Below, piece after piece: positions 49,001 through 53,599 of a stretch of DNA of 64,000 nucleotides (position 1 is the stretch's first letter; each line of letters opens with the position of its first letter). The stretch covers positions 60,509,590 to 60,573,589 of the forward strand of contig NC_044980.1 of the NCBI RefSeq assembly GCF_008728515.1, written 5' to 3'. Below the pieces are notes generated by a model that did no database searches, was not told the origin of the DNA, and saw only the letters and a list, made by a program, of their open reading frames with translations. The DNA is from Papio anubis (taxonomy: Eukaryota > Chordata > Mammalia > Primates > Cercopithecidae). The position numbers were made by a program, and so were the translations under genes.

Positions 49001-49988
49001 CAGCCTGGGTGACAGAGCAAGACTCTGTCTCAAAGAAAAAAAAAAAAAAAAACAGGTACTATTAGTCTTCTGAGCAAAAGAAAAGGGGGAAAGGACACCT
49101 ACTCCCAGAATGAAGTCTGATAGCTTTTGGAGAATGAAGTCTGATAGCTTTTGGAGAATGAAGTCTAATAGCTTTTGGAAAGACCATCACGGATGCCACA
49201 CTATGTAAGAATAGACTAATTGATAGTATAATTTATGCATTTTCCCAGGCTAACTAAAAGCATTCTGTTTCAAAAAGGCCTGTCTAGTTTATAAAAGAAG
49301 CTTATTTAATTGTGATTACTGATTCTTTCCTCTTCAAATAAAAGGAAAAACCTTATTGTCTGAAATTCAGTTTTTTATTCCGATTTTAATGAAAAGGCTG
49401 CCTAGTGAGTCAAACTGTATCTTTTATTTCAAATTTGTGTTTCAGCATTGTTTAGTGTTTAATAATCCCATCTTTGAAAAAGAAAAGTAGAACGTCATTA
49501 AAATAAATTGGACAGTCAGCTGTCGGTGTCACATGCATTCTTCATTCTTACCTCGAGATTTTTCAACAAAAGAAACTTTGGAGTTCACACAGAATGATAG
49601 TGGAGTTATTGTTTGTTTAGCGTTAGTTTTTCCATTTTGGCAAAATAACCTACTTTCTAAAAGGTAAATTAATGTTTAAAAGCATCTCTGGTAACAGATA
49701 GGGCTTAATGACTGGAAGAGGCCATGCCAATGTAGTTGCTAGAGGAGAATTTTCCTATCTTGTCAACGCGTGTTTCTGGCTCCTAGGGAAGGAAAATACA
49801 ATCATGCGGCCTGCTTTGGTCTCCAGCCTGGCTGCCTTCTGCCTGATGGAAGCCGGATGATGGCAGTGGCTGCCCTCGTGGTGAACTTCTCACAGCCAGT
49901 GGCAGGTCGTCCCTCTCTCCTGAGACACGACGAGGTGAGGACTTACTTCCATGAGTTTGGTCACGTGATGCATCAGATTTGTGCACAG
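16150..49988 (+). CDS. NLN: NLN neurolysin, exons 2-9 (internal part of the gene)
   Basis: Neurolysin is a zinc metallo-oligopeptidase of family M3 (relative of thimet oligopeptidase). It cuts short peptides such as neurotensin, bradykinin and dynorphin fragments, in the cytosol, mitochondria or at the cell surface. The joined CDS is 16150..16409, 20505..20653, 33750..33857, 36829..36931, 37922..38082, 42745..42880, 45415..45781 and 49787..49988. That is 1486 nt, or 495 full codons after one base of a split codon, with no stop and all junction phases agreeing. Using human numbering it covers residues 15-509, and HEFGH falls at 497-501. Missing are exon 1 (start codon and N-terminal presequence) upstream and the exons after 9 downstream, including the Glu that is the third zinc ligand. 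It looks like the functional gene, not a pseudogene: introns are present and the reading frame and splice sites are intact. Confidence 0.97.
16560..16925 (+). mobile_element. Old L1M-like fragment
   Basis: Diverged ORF2 3'-end-like sequence: 'ggagagcattttggcaatg', 'attctaggaaaataatca', 'ggaatgctgtataatcat'. The frame is destroyed. Confidence 0.6.
16932..17385 (-). mobile_element. MLT2-type (ERVL) LTR, antisense
   Basis: The order of landmarks is that of an antisense MLT2 LTR: 'ttaggattctccagagaaa' at the left, a (GT)n/(TA)-rich block at about 16968-17025, 'ggaattggcttacatgatt', 'ctgattggatattggccac' and 'aacacataagattaatcatca' at the right. Confidence 0.8.
18047..18342 (-). mobile_element. 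Alu, antisense, AluJ-like
   Basis: Starts 'gagacaaagtctcactctgtc' and ends 'gtgagccactatgagtggc'. Two arms, heavily diverged. It has no clear poly-T on its left. Confidence 0.88.
18800..19106 (-). mobile_element. Alu, antisense, with (TTTA)n tail
   Basis: The tail has become (TTTA)n at 18800-18833. The body runs to 'catgagccaccg'. The target duplication is nearly perfect: 'ttttatagctaattt' at 18785-18799 and 'ttttataactaattt' at 19107-19121. Confidence 0.95.
19941..20260 (+). mobile_element. Alu, sense, with target duplication
   Basis: Starts 'ggccagatgcagtggttcac' and ends with A18 at 20242-20260. The target duplication is 'aaattataccctca' at 19927-19940 and 'aaattatacccca' at 20258-20270. 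Near its 3' end the phrase 'ctggacgacaaagcctgggcgacaaagc' contains a small 14-bp internal duplication. Confidence 0.95.
20385..20408 (+). repeat. (AAAAT)n microsatellite
   Basis: Four to five copies of 'aaaat' about 100 bp before exon 3. Confidence 0.85.
20505..20653 (+). CDS. NLN: NLN exon 3 (residues 101-150)
   Basis: 149 nt. The acceptor is 'tctctatccgcag' and the donor is CAG|gtaagt at 20654, close to consensus. It completes Val101 and encodes ERTMLDFPQH through to ERIVRLQ, part of the N-terminal helical domain (domain I) of the peptidase. It ends on a codon boundary. From memory, human has His where this sequence reads Arg in the 'IVRLQ' stretch (codon 'cgt'), a likely species difference. 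Confidence 0.96.
21849..22062 (+). mobile_element. Alu, sense, 5'-truncated
   Basis: Begins within the left arm at 'tgagaccagcctggccaac' and ends 'ctccagcctgggcaacaagag' plus an A-rich tail. An (ATTA)n-like stretch at 22064-22086 joins it to the next Alu piece. Confidence 0.9.
22088..22258 (+). mobile_element. Alu right-arm fragment, sense
   Basis: Runs from 'aaaattagctgggaatggtgg' to 'ctcagaaagaaaaaaaaa'. It lies directly downstream of another truncated sense Alu, giving two partial copies in tandem. Confidence 0.9.
22505..22735 (-). mobile_element. MLT1-like (MaLR) LTR fragment, antisense
   Basis: The landmarks 'acctattgatgcataacata', 'cctcaaaatttagtgacctg', 'tctctcacagtttctgtgg' and 'gacagttctgacttgggg' match the antisense of the MLT1 group. 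It is cut at the right by the THE1 LTR. Confidence 0.6.
22738..24866 (-). mobile_element. THE1/MST-type MaLR provirus, antisense, rearranged
   Basis: The left (3') LTR is at 22738-23104: 'tttgtccattttcacatgg' ... 'gacacagccaaactatca'. Internal sequence follows at 23105-23210 and continues at 24184-24660 after the inserted LTR ('cttaattcattccagcatg'; 'ggagaaattggccaaaac'; 'ctccactaggcagtgcc'). The right (5') LTR is only partial, at about 24661-24866, starting inside the LTR ('gagctcaggggaagcatc') and ending 'gacaaatgatatca'. The element is thus a provirus with a deletion at the internal/5'-LTR junction. No coding frame survives. Confidence 0.88.
23211..24183 (-). mobile_element. HERV-K-type (HML, LTR5/LTR13-like) solo LTR, antisense
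   Basis: 973-bp LTR running TG...CA on the + strand. On the minus strand it begins close to 'tgtgcggaaaag' and ends near 'cctccacacctgtggg' read from the other side. Shared landmarks include 'ctcaagtacccagggacaca', 'ggtttctccccatgtgatag', 'gataaatactaagggaactc' and 'tctatactttgtctctgtgt'. A 5-bp target duplication ACTCA flanks it (23206-23210 and 24184-24188). It inserted into THE1 internal sequence. It is a single LTR with no internal retroviral genes and no coding content. The subfamily (LTR5 versus LTR13) is not settled. Confidence 0.85.
24869..25291 (-). mobile_element. MLT1-type (MaLR) LTR, antisense
   Basis: Antisense MLT1 landmarks: 'gattgggctaccataacaaa', 'cacagttgtagaggctacaa', 'cttcctggcttgcggatgg', 'ctgacctcatttaacctta' and 'ggacacagttcagtccatag'. 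It lies immediately right of the THE1 element. Confidence 0.75.
25565..25885 (+). mobile_element. L1M 3' end, sense
   Basis: 3' UTR landmarks: 'cttgatagcacaacagggtg', 'gcttgagggaagggttac', 'tgtgatgtgattattacata', 'catgtgccccataaatgta' and an A-rich end at 25858-25865. 5'-truncated. Confidence 0.85.
25990..26270 (-). repeat. MIR, antisense
   Basis: The MIR core in reverse ('ggagaaactgaagctcagaa') is followed by 'aagagccacatcactggtgg'. The right part also resembles an L2 end ('cagtaaatgttcatcaa'). Confidence 0.55.
26330..27295 (+). mobile_element. L1M ORF2 3' region, sense
   Basis: Long diverged L1 with ORF2 and 3' landmarks: 'aacggattaaagtcataaaa', 'aatgggcaaatgatatgaag', 'aatcagagaaatgcaaatga', 'caacccagattcccatcagc', 'ggtacatttatgcaatggaa'. 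Many stops. Part of the ORF2 C-terminal region is recognisable only as DNA. Confidence 0.85.
27828..27852. repeat. Poly-T run (about 24)
   Basis: An isolated T-run with no Alu or L1 body next to it that I can see. It may be the tail of an unrecognised antisense retroelement. Confidence 0.7.
28040..28253 (+). mobile_element. Alu, sense, 3' part deleted
   Basis: The left arm runs from 'agccaggtatggtggctcatg' to 'aaatacagaaattagccag'. It then jumps to 'aacccggtctctaaataaat' and an A-rich tail (A13 at 28240-28252). Most of the right arm is missing. Confidence 0.85.
29038..29203 (-). mobile_element. Alu fragment, antisense
   Basis: A T-run, then an antisense right arm from 'caaagtcttgctctgtcacc' to 'gccaccacacccggct'. 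First of three antisense Alu pieces in a row. The T/G-rich stretch 28975-29040 precedes it. Confidence 0.88.
29246..29417 (-). mobile_element. Alu, antisense, internally deleted
   Basis: T19, then 'gttctcactctgtcacctag' through 'ccaccacgcccagtcctg'. At about 170 bp it is a monomer-sized or deleted copy. Confidence 0.88.
29430..29723 (-). mobile_element. Alu, antisense
   Basis: Two-arm copy from T11/'gagacaggttctcactctg' to 'gcctccttgcccagccctg'. Third member of the antisense cluster 29038-29723. Confidence 0.9.
29951..30245 (+). mobile_element. Alu, sense
   Basis: Starts 'ggccaggcatggtggctcatg' and ends 'ctgtctcaaaaataataata'. It is oriented opposite to the cluster just upstream, so the two can pair as an inverted repeat in the transcript. 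Confidence 0.92.
31015..31079. repeat. (TA)n followed by T27
   Basis: About 18 TA units at 31018-31053 run directly into 27 T residues. The T-run is the tail of the antisense Alu that follows. Such tracts are usually length-polymorphic. Confidence 0.95.
31080..31343 (-). mobile_element. Alu, antisense
   Basis: Starts 'gagacctgggccagaatgc' (a short deletion near the start of the right arm) and ends 'gccactactcccagcc'. Both arms are present. Confidence 0.92.
32287..32575 (+). mobile_element. Alu, sense
   Basis: Starts 'ggccaggcatggtcactcaaa' and ends 'caagactgtccccaaaaaag'. Two arms, moderate divergence. Confidence 0.92.
33750..33857 (+). CDS. NLN: NLN exon 4 (residues 151-186)
   Basis: 108 nt, exactly 36 codons, bounded by 'taatttcag' and AAT|gtgagt at 33858. 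It encodes ETCDLGKIKP to LPEQVQN of the helical domain. Both boundaries are phase 0, so skipping this exon would keep the frame. Confidence 0.96.
33912..34127. mobile_element. Palindromic MITE-like DNA transposon
   Basis: The ends form an inverted repeat: 'gttgaacgtccctaatcc' at the left and, reversed, 'gttgaatatcccttatcc' at the right. The interior has 'gaaatgctcattggagcatt', itself a short palindrome. It fits a pogo/Tigger-derived nonautonomous element. Exact family not assigned. Confidence 0.65.
34546..34848 (+). mobile_element. Young AluY (Old World monkey AluYR-like), sense
   Basis: CpG-rich, low-divergence copy starting 'ggccgggcgcggtggctcaag' with an A21 tail at 34828-34848. The target duplication 'gagattagctgctga' is perfect (34531-34545 and 34849-34863). 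Variants 'gagacgggtggatc', 'aaaaaactagccgggcgagg' and 'agatccggccactgc' are shared with the copies at 39256 and 62784 and differ from the human AluY consensus. Confidence 0.95.
35768..35950 (+). mobile_element. MER5A (hAT-Charlie MITE)
   Basis: Landmarks in order: 'tttagtgtgcatcagaatta', 'ggagggcttattaaaactcc', 'caagaatttgcgtttctaac', 'ggccacactttgagaagcag'. The expected length is about 180 bp. Confidence 0.85.
36558..36773 (-). mobile_element. Alu fragment, antisense, next to exon 5
   Basis: Antisense Alu lacking the tail-proximal arm. It runs from 'caattctcctgcctcagc' to 'gggccaccgtgcccta'. Its right end is 55 bases from the exon 5 start, so it covers the region where distal branch-point sequences could lie. 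Confidence 0.9.
36829..36931 (+). CDS. NLN: NLN exon 5 (residues 187-221)
   Basis: 103 nt with acceptor 'tatcttcctttcag' and donor CTTG|gtaagt at 36932. It encodes EIKSMKKRMS to FSKAEL plus the first base of Gly221. Begins in phase 0, ends in phase 1. Confidence 0.96.
36932..37921 (+). other. NLN: NLN intron 5 (990 bp)
   Basis: The shortest intron. About a third is an antisense Alu, and it has three long T-rich tracts (37182-37193, 37243-37269, 37331-37361). The acceptor is 'gattttttgcag'. Confidence 0.95.
37331..37633 (-). mobile_element. Alu, antisense, in intron 5
   Basis: T-rich tail (37331-37361, interrupted by two Cs), then 'gagacggggtctctgtctgtc' through 'gccaccatgcccagcc'. Target duplication 'tcctgggtctt' at both ends (about 37320-37330 and 37635-37645). 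Confidence 0.93.
37922..38082 (+). CDS. NLN: NLN exon 6 (residues 221-274)
   Basis: 161 nt with donor GAG|gtatta at 38083, the weakest-looking donor of the set along with exon 8. It completes Gly221, then encodes ALPDDFIDSL through KYPHYFPVMK to NTRCKE. Ends in phase 0. Exons 5 and 6 together are 264 nt (88 codons) between two phase-0 junctions. Confidence 0.96.
39256..39559 (-). mobile_element. Young AluY (AluYR-like), antisense
   Basis: A T-run of about 24, then 'gagacggagtctcgctctgtc' through 'gccaccgcgcccggcc'. The target duplication 'gaggaaggcagcattctc' is perfect (39237-39254 and 39562-39579). It is low in divergence and nearly the inverted complement of the copy at 34546-34848. Confidence 0.95.
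40095..40300 (+). mobile_element. L1M-type 3' end, sense
   Basis: Landmarks 'gaaagtagattagaggttac', 'gttacagagtttctgtttggg', 'ggtagtggttgcacaacgg' and 'attttacatggctaaaatgg' match old L1M 3' UTRs. Confidence 0.75.
40566..40710 (+). mobile_element. Monomeric Alu (FLAM-like), sense
   Basis: Only a left arm, about 125 bp plus an A18 tail (40693-40710). It is flanked by a perfect target duplication 'ttcagagttc' (40556-40565 and 40711-40720). The duplication shows it inserted as a monomer and was not truncated later. It is either a free left monomer or a product primed from the middle A-stretch. Confidence 0.85.
40895..41130 (-). repeat. MIR, antisense
   Basis: Clear antisense MIR: 'gttatgtgccaggcatttg', 'atcttcatgattactctcc', 'aatgagaaaactgaggctc', 'tttgcccaagatcaggtaac'. 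Confidence 0.85.
41377..41694 (-). mobile_element. MLT1/MST-type (MaLR) LTR, antisense
   Basis: Landmarks 'gtgctgctataacaaaatac', 'ttttcacagttctgaagga', 'ctgtgtcctcacatggcaga', 'taatgttt'-like 'gattatgtttcaacacgtg' and 'cagatcatagca'. Size about 318 bp. Confidence 0.8.
41735..42365 (-). mobile_element. L1M 3' region, antisense
   Basis: Typical antisense L1 tail: 'cagttactgttctattctg', 'ttggcttatttcactta'-like 'gcttatttcacttagcat', 'ttccattgtatatgtatgcc', 'gttgcttccatcttttggc', 'gctgctgtgaatatgggtg'. Open frames here are incidental. Confidence 0.85.
42745..42880 (+). CDS. NLN: NLN exon 7 (residues 275-320)
   Basis: 136 nt with acceptor 'ttgtttattactag' and donor CTAG|gttagt at 42881. It encodes ENTIILQQLL, then PLRAKVAKLL and GYSTHADFVL to VTAFL, plus the first base of Asp320. 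The GYSTHADFVL segment is a well-conserved M3-family stretch. A T15 run starts just after the donor (42885-42902). Confidence 0.96.
43326..43410 (+). repeat. 42-bp tandem duplication
   Basis: Two adjacent units of about 42 bp, each containing 'taatataaaataatatacat' followed by 'aaaaac...ttatctaatgact'-like sequence, with a few differences. AT-rich. Not part of a repeat family I know. Confidence 0.85.
43557..43858 (+). mobile_element. Alu, sense
   Basis: Starts 'gctgggcatggcagctcatg' and ends 'gtctctgaaaataaagataa'. Target duplication 'acaaggtccttttt' to the left (43542-43555) and 'acaaggtccttttc' to the right (43874-43887). Confidence 0.92.
44125..44203 (+). mobile_element. Alu fragment, sense
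   Basis: Short piece of a left arm: 'cttgggaggctaaggtttga' to 'ctgggcaacatagcaaaac'. It runs into a simple-repeat block. Confidence 0.8.
44204..44312 (+). repeat. (CT)n/(GT)n/(CA)n simple-repeat block
   Basis: (CT)n-rich at 44204-44228, (TG)n with CGCGTGCACACG interruptions at 44236-44275, then (CA)n at 44287-44300. Likely polymorphic in length. Confidence 0.92.
44873..45190 (+). mobile_element. AluY-like, sense
   Basis: Starts 'ggccgggcacggtggctcatg' and ends in a long (AAAAAT)n-type tail 45157-45189. It has AluY features ('atcatgaggtcaggagatgg') but more substitutions than the three young copies. It lies about 220 bp upstream of exon 8. Confidence 0.92.
45415..45781 (+). CDS. NLN: NLN exon 8 (residues 320-442)
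   Basis: 367 nt, the largest exon here. The acceptor is 'ccttttccttcacag' and the donor is CCAAG|gtactg at 45782 (lower match to consensus than most). It completes Asp320 and encodes DLSQKLKPLG through INAWDLYYYM and LKYSIDQEFL to YLDLYPR, with Arg442 split. This is the stretch leading to the catalytic domain and includes part of the substrate channel wall. Confidence 0.96.
45852..46443 (+). mobile_element. Nested Alus: outer Alu split by an inner Alu
   Basis: The outer left arm is 45852-45973 ('ggccaggcacagtggctcatg' to 'ctacaaaaaatttaaaaatg'). The inner full Alu is about 45975-46270 ('ggtcaagtgcggtggctcatg' to 'gtctcaaaaaaataataa'). The outer right arm is about 46280-46443 ('aattagccaggtgtggtagtg' to 'tctctaaaaaaattaatt'). 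The A-rich middle linker was the target, and 'aattaaaaat' repeats 'atttaaaaat' at the two borders. Confidence 0.88.
46495..46745 (+). repeat. MIR, sense
   Basis: 'gataagttacttaattttt', 'ccccagttttcttacctata', 'tgtaaggattaaattggtta', 'gactgctcagcacatagc' are in MIR order. Confidence 0.85.
46787..47060 (+). mobile_element. Alu, sense, with small deletions
   Basis: 'ccaggcatggtggcccacac' to 'gactcttaactcaaaaaac', then an A-rich tail. The second arm lacks two segments. Confidence 0.9.
47125..47290 (+). repeat. MIR, sense
   Basis: 'gaggcagcacagtttagtag', 'tcagatttgagtttgaatgc', 'gattctgtttcttcctctg' match MIR. Confidence 0.75.
47632..48005 (-). mobile_element. MST/THE1-type (MaLR) solo LTR, antisense
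   Basis: 374-bp LTR: 'tgtgttagtccgttctcac' ... 'gacacagccaaaccgtagca'. The flanks CCCGG (47627-47631) and CCTGG (48006-48010) form a target duplication differing by one CpG-type transition. Confidence 0.88.
48457..49052 (+). mobile_element. Second nested Alu pair
   Basis: The outer left arm is 48457-48586 ('ggctgggtgcagtggctgtaa' to 'aaaatacaaaaatca'). The inner full Alu is 48587-48880 ('ggctgggcacagtgactcac' to 'ctccatctcaaaacaag'). The outer right arm is about 48884-49052 ('aaattaaccagcatggtgg' to 'gtctcaaag' plus A18). Again the inner copy sits at the middle A-rich linker of the outer one. Confidence 0.9.
49107..49178 (+). repeat. 24-bp minisatellite, three copies
   Basis: Three head-to-tail units of 24 bp at 49107-49130, 49131-49154 and 49155-49178, each 'agaatgaagtctgatagctt' plus 'ttgg'. 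The first two are identical and the third has one G-to-A change. Such near-identity suggests a recent expansion. Confidence 0.97.
49787..49988 (+). CDS. NLN: NLN exon 9 (residues 442-509, with the zinc motif)
   Basis: 202 nt with acceptor 'tttctggctcctag' and donor CAG|gtgagt at 49989. It finishes Arg442, then encodes EGKYNHAACF through SRMMAVAALV and the catalytic HEFGHVMHQI to CAQ. His497, Glu498 and His501 (codons in 49950-49964) are the two zinc ligands and the catalytic Glu of the HEXXH motif. The third ligand, a Glu about 25 residues further on, is encoded by the next exon, which is not in this window. Ends in phase 0. Confidence 0.97.
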
Positions 49989-50690
49989 GTGAGTTTTTTT
50001 TCCCCCAGTAAACCTGCCAGTTGGTTTTTTTAGAAAACTTTTTGACTGCTGTCAGGTTTCTGCTCCTAACATGTTTTTTCAGAAGCTGAATGTGTTCAAG
50101 AATTGTATAGGCCTCCTGCAAAACCAAAGTTTTCCTTATCCTGTCCTCTTTCACAACATATTTTTACTTGGAGGTTCATCTACCAGTGAAAGAGGTTTCT
50201 TGAATAACGGCCTATGGAAAAAGAATAAGACTATAAGGAAAGGTTACAGATACTTTGCTCTTTCCTTTTAATCCTTTTCCACAGGAATTTGGTATAAATT
50301 TCTCAGAAAAACTGTGCTGTAATCTCTCTCTTCTGCTTATCAATACTTTGTTTACTTTAGTGATTTTTCAATCCTCTTAGACTCTTTACTCATTTTTAAA
50401 TAATAATTTTGTAACATTTCCCTTTACTAACTTCAAATTAAAATCATAGATAATATAACTATACAAAGAATTTGGCAGAGTGGAGGTGTATGTGTGCAGT
50501 AGATTAAAACTGATTTTTTATTTCTGAAAATAAAAAGTACATTTATTCTCAACTTTGTAATACAATCCATTTAATTAGGCTCAGACTATTCTGGCATGAA
50601 CCATATGAACCTGCTAACATTTAACCATTATTAACATAGGAAAATGTCTAGTTCAGCAATTCAACCTAATAGTTGAAATATACTATTATT

Positions 50691-50980
50691 GGCCAGGCAT
50701 GGTGGCTCATGCCTGTAATCCCAGCACTTTGGGAGGCCAAGGTGGAAGGAGTGCCTGGGTCTAGGAGTTTGAGAACAGCTGGGCAACATGGGAAAACAAA
50801 CAAAAATACAAAAATTATCCAGGCATGGTGGTATATGCCTTTGGTCCCAGCTACTTGTGAGGCTGATGTGGGGGGATCACTTGAGTCCAGGAGGTTGAGA
50901 TTCCAGTGAGCCATGATTGTGCCACTGCACTCCAGCCTAGGTGACAGAGCAAGACCTTGACTTTAAAAAAAAAAAAAAAA
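50691..50980 (+). mobile_element. Alu, sense
   Basis: 'ggccaggcatggtggctcatg' to 'caagaccttgacttt' plus A17 (50964-50980). Several small deletions in the middle. Confidence 0.92.
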
Positions 50981-51084
50981 AGAAAACCACCCAAAAAACT
51001 GACAGTAAGAGAAATGAAGGTACAGTTTTCCTAATTTGAAATCTTTATATGTCTCTAAAGGTAGACTTAAAAAACAACAGTGAC

Positions 51085-51300
51085 GAAAACAAAAACCTTT
51101 TTATTAGAATACTTTTAGATTCGTAGAAAACTTGCAAAGACAATACAAGGATTGCCTGTATTGTCCCTCACCCTGTCACCCCTACTTCTAAGATCTTCCA
51201 TTCCAGTAGCACATTTGTCATAGCTAAGAAGCCAGCATTCATACAGTACTCCTGACTGAACACCACAATTTATTTGGATTTTCCTTAATGGTCTTTATAC
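51085..51300 (-). mobile_element. Old L1-like fragment, antisense
   Basis: 'gaatacttttagattcgtag', 'aaacttgcaaagacaataca', 'agatcttccattccagtag' and 'cacatttgtcatagctaag' resemble antisense L1M 3'-UTR-type sequence. Family uncertain. Confidence 0.5.
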
Positions 51301-51659
51301 AGAGAATCTTTTTAAATCAGTACAGTGTCCTCACTGAATATAAATGGAAGAAATTTTTGTGTTTTTCAAGTGATAATGCTTGGATATGACTATGCAGTAA
51401 GACATAATGAAGTATGCCGGAGGTTTGCGCTGTGTGGAAGTAATCCTGAATGGAGCATCAGCAAGTGCAAACTGATTGAAGTGGTTTATGTTGTCAGCTC
51501 AAGTCCTAGAACAGTGCTGACAATGGTGGCATGATTTTCCAAAATGATGAACACTTCCTGGGAAACTTCAAAAACAAGTAATCTCACTTCGATTTACACA
51601 GTAGATCCTAGTACTTGTAGTCTTAGAAATTAAAATTGTGTAAAAAAATGCTTCACAAG

Positions 51660-51946
51660 GTTAGGCATAGCAGCTCACACCCGCAACCCTAGCATGTTGG
51701 GAGGTCGAGGCCGGCAGATCGCCTGAACTCAGGAGTTCAAGACCAGCAACATTGTGAAACCCAGTCTCTACAAAAAATACAAAAATTAGCCAGGCATGAT
51801 GGCACACACATGTAGTCCCAGCTACTCAGAAGGCTGAGGCAGGAGGATTGCCTGAGCCCAGGAGGTCGAGGCTGTGGTGAGCTGTGCTCACTGCACTCCA
51901 GCCTGGGTGAAAAAGTGAGACCCTGTCTCAAAAAAAAAAAAAAAAA
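51660..51946 (+). mobile_element. Alu, sense, with unusual 5' sequence
   Basis: Starts 'gttaggcatagcagctcacac' (strongly changed from consensus) and ends with A17 at 51930-51946. The target duplication is 'aaaaaatgcttcacaa' (left) and 'aaaaaatgctttgcaa' (right). Its first ~45 bases and left flank reappear inside the Alu at 52409-52766. Confidence 0.92.
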
Positions 51947-52408
51947 TGCTTTGCAAAAATATGTACAGTGTGGTTAGTTTCTCGGCTCAGTTACTGATAG
52001 TTTTTTTTCATTTATGTGAATAGTCCAGCAGGGAGTATGAATGACAAGCAGGACATGGAACAGTCTTTTTGTTGTCCCAACATGCGCAGAATCAGTCCTG
52101 TGCATCCAGCATCCTTATATCCCAGAGTAGCCCTAATCATTGTAATAACCCAAAATGTACCCATTCATTTCCAAAATGCTTCTGTCACCTTTGTTTAAAA
52201 ACTGTTTGGTTCTTTCAACATTTTATGTTTTATCCTGGTGCTTCCATCTTTTGTTTTAAAAAACAGAGGGGAATAATATATGAATATGTCCAGAGAAATG
52301 TCCTGATATAACCATTTTTAATCTCTCTTTAATCCAAGGAAAATAAATCTTTCAGAATAATCTAACCTTTCTTTCTTAGGTGATTTTAAAATCTATTATC
52401 ATAGCACT

Positions 52409-52766
52409 GACTGGACATGGTGGTTCATGCCTGTAATCCCAGCACTTTGGGAGGCCAAGGCAGGAGGATTGCTTGACCCCAGGAGTTCAAGACCAGGCTA
52501 GGCAACATGGCAAAAACTCATCTCTACTAAAAATACAAAAAAATTAGCTGGGTGTGGTAGTGTGGCTAGGCTTCGCAAGGCTAGGCGTGGCAGCTCATAC
52601 CCACAACCCCAGCACTTTGGGAGGCTGTAGTAGTCCCAGCTACTTGGGAGGCTGAAGTGGGAGGATGGTTTGAGCCTGGGAGGTGGAAGTTGCAGTGAGC
52701 CAAGGTTGTGCCATTGCACTCCAGCCTGGGCGATAGAACCAGAGCCTGTTCAAAAAATAAATAAAA
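52409..52766 (+). mobile_element. Alu, sense, with a 75-bp foreign insert
   Basis: The left arm is 'ctggacatggtggttcatg' to 'aaaaaattagctgggtgtgg'. An insert at about 52562-52632 ('ctaggcttcgcaaggctagg ... agcactttgggaggct') follows, and then the right arm continues 'agtcccagctacttgggag' to 'gcctgttcaaaaaataaat'. The insert is itself Alu 5' sequence plus a flank; see findings. Confidence 0.88.
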
Positions 52767-52768
52767 TA

Positions 52769-53070
52769 GGCCAGGCGTGGTGGCTCATACCTGTCATCCA
52801 AGCACTTTGGGAGGCCCAGGCAGGTGGGTCATCTGAGGTCAGGAGTTCAAGACCAGCCTGGCCAACATGGCAAAACCCCGTCTCAACTAAGAATACAAAA
52901 ATTAGCCGGGCATGATGGCACATACCTTTAATCCCAGCTACTCAGGAGGCTGAGGCAGGAGAATCGCTTCAACCCAGGAGGCAGAAACTGCAGTGAACCA
53001 AGATTGTGCCACTGCACTCCAGCCAGGGTGACAGAGTGAGACTCTGTCTCAAAATAAATAAATAAAGTCT
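52769..53070 (+). mobile_element. Alu, sense
   Basis: 'ggccaggcgtggtggctcat' to 'gactctgtctcaaaataaat', tail (AAAT)n. Directly follows the previous Alu. Confidence 0.93.
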
Positions 53071-53299
53071 CTTGTCATAGCACTAGGATCCCTGAAATAT
53101 TTATCATGTGGACCTTCTATCAATATCCACGCTGTGGTTGACATTTCCTTTAATTAGGATAACTCCAGTTTGCATTTAAAAAAACATTTTTATAATTTAG
53201 AAAAGTCAAAAATATTTTCTTAATTTTAAATTTATGGTGTATTACTTATCCAAAATCCAGTTATATATTTGTACATAGATTAATAATGACCTACTTTTA

Positions 53300-53475
53300 A
53301 AATAGTAGATGGTCACATTTTTGGATCTGAGGACCCTATGAAAATCTGATTTATGCTGTGGGTACCTCTTGTAGAAAAATACACCTACAAATATGCGTAA
53401 AATTCCAAAGGGCTCACATACCCCTCAAAGCCCTCACCGTAATGAATCTCAAGTTAAGAACTCCTGAGTTATAGC
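53300..53475. mobile_element. hAT-like nonautonomous relic
   Basis: 'gatctgaggaccctatgaaa', 'gtagaaaaatacacctacaa', 'gggctcacatacccctcaaa' and 'tctcaagttaagaactcctg' resemble a common mammalian hAT MITE whose end pairs with its start. Exact family not assigned. Confidence 0.4.
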
Positions 53476-53599
53476 AGTTTCCTTCTTACTTGGTTATTTC
53501 ATAAGGAAGCATTTTGGTCTTTTAATCACATTTATTAAGATAATAGTGATCTTCAAATAGGTTTTTCAATGCTGTTGATGCATGTTCTTTTTTCAGGCA

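Larger units (their letters stand above)
45782..49786 (+). other. NLN: NLN intron 8 (4005 bp)
   Basis: Dense in Alus, including two Alu-in-Alu nests. It also has two MIRs, an MST LTR and a 24-bp triplicated repeat. 47330-47625, 48010-48455 and 49180-49786 hold no recognisable element. Confidence 0.95.

Noticed and set aside
49107..49178. Short regular repeats resembling a CRISPR array
   Set aside because: The 24-bp units are contiguous without spacers, in a primate intron. It is a minisatellite.
49783..50154. 123-codon minus-strand open frame over exon 9
   Set aside because: Shadow of the coding exon on the opposite strand. No independent support.
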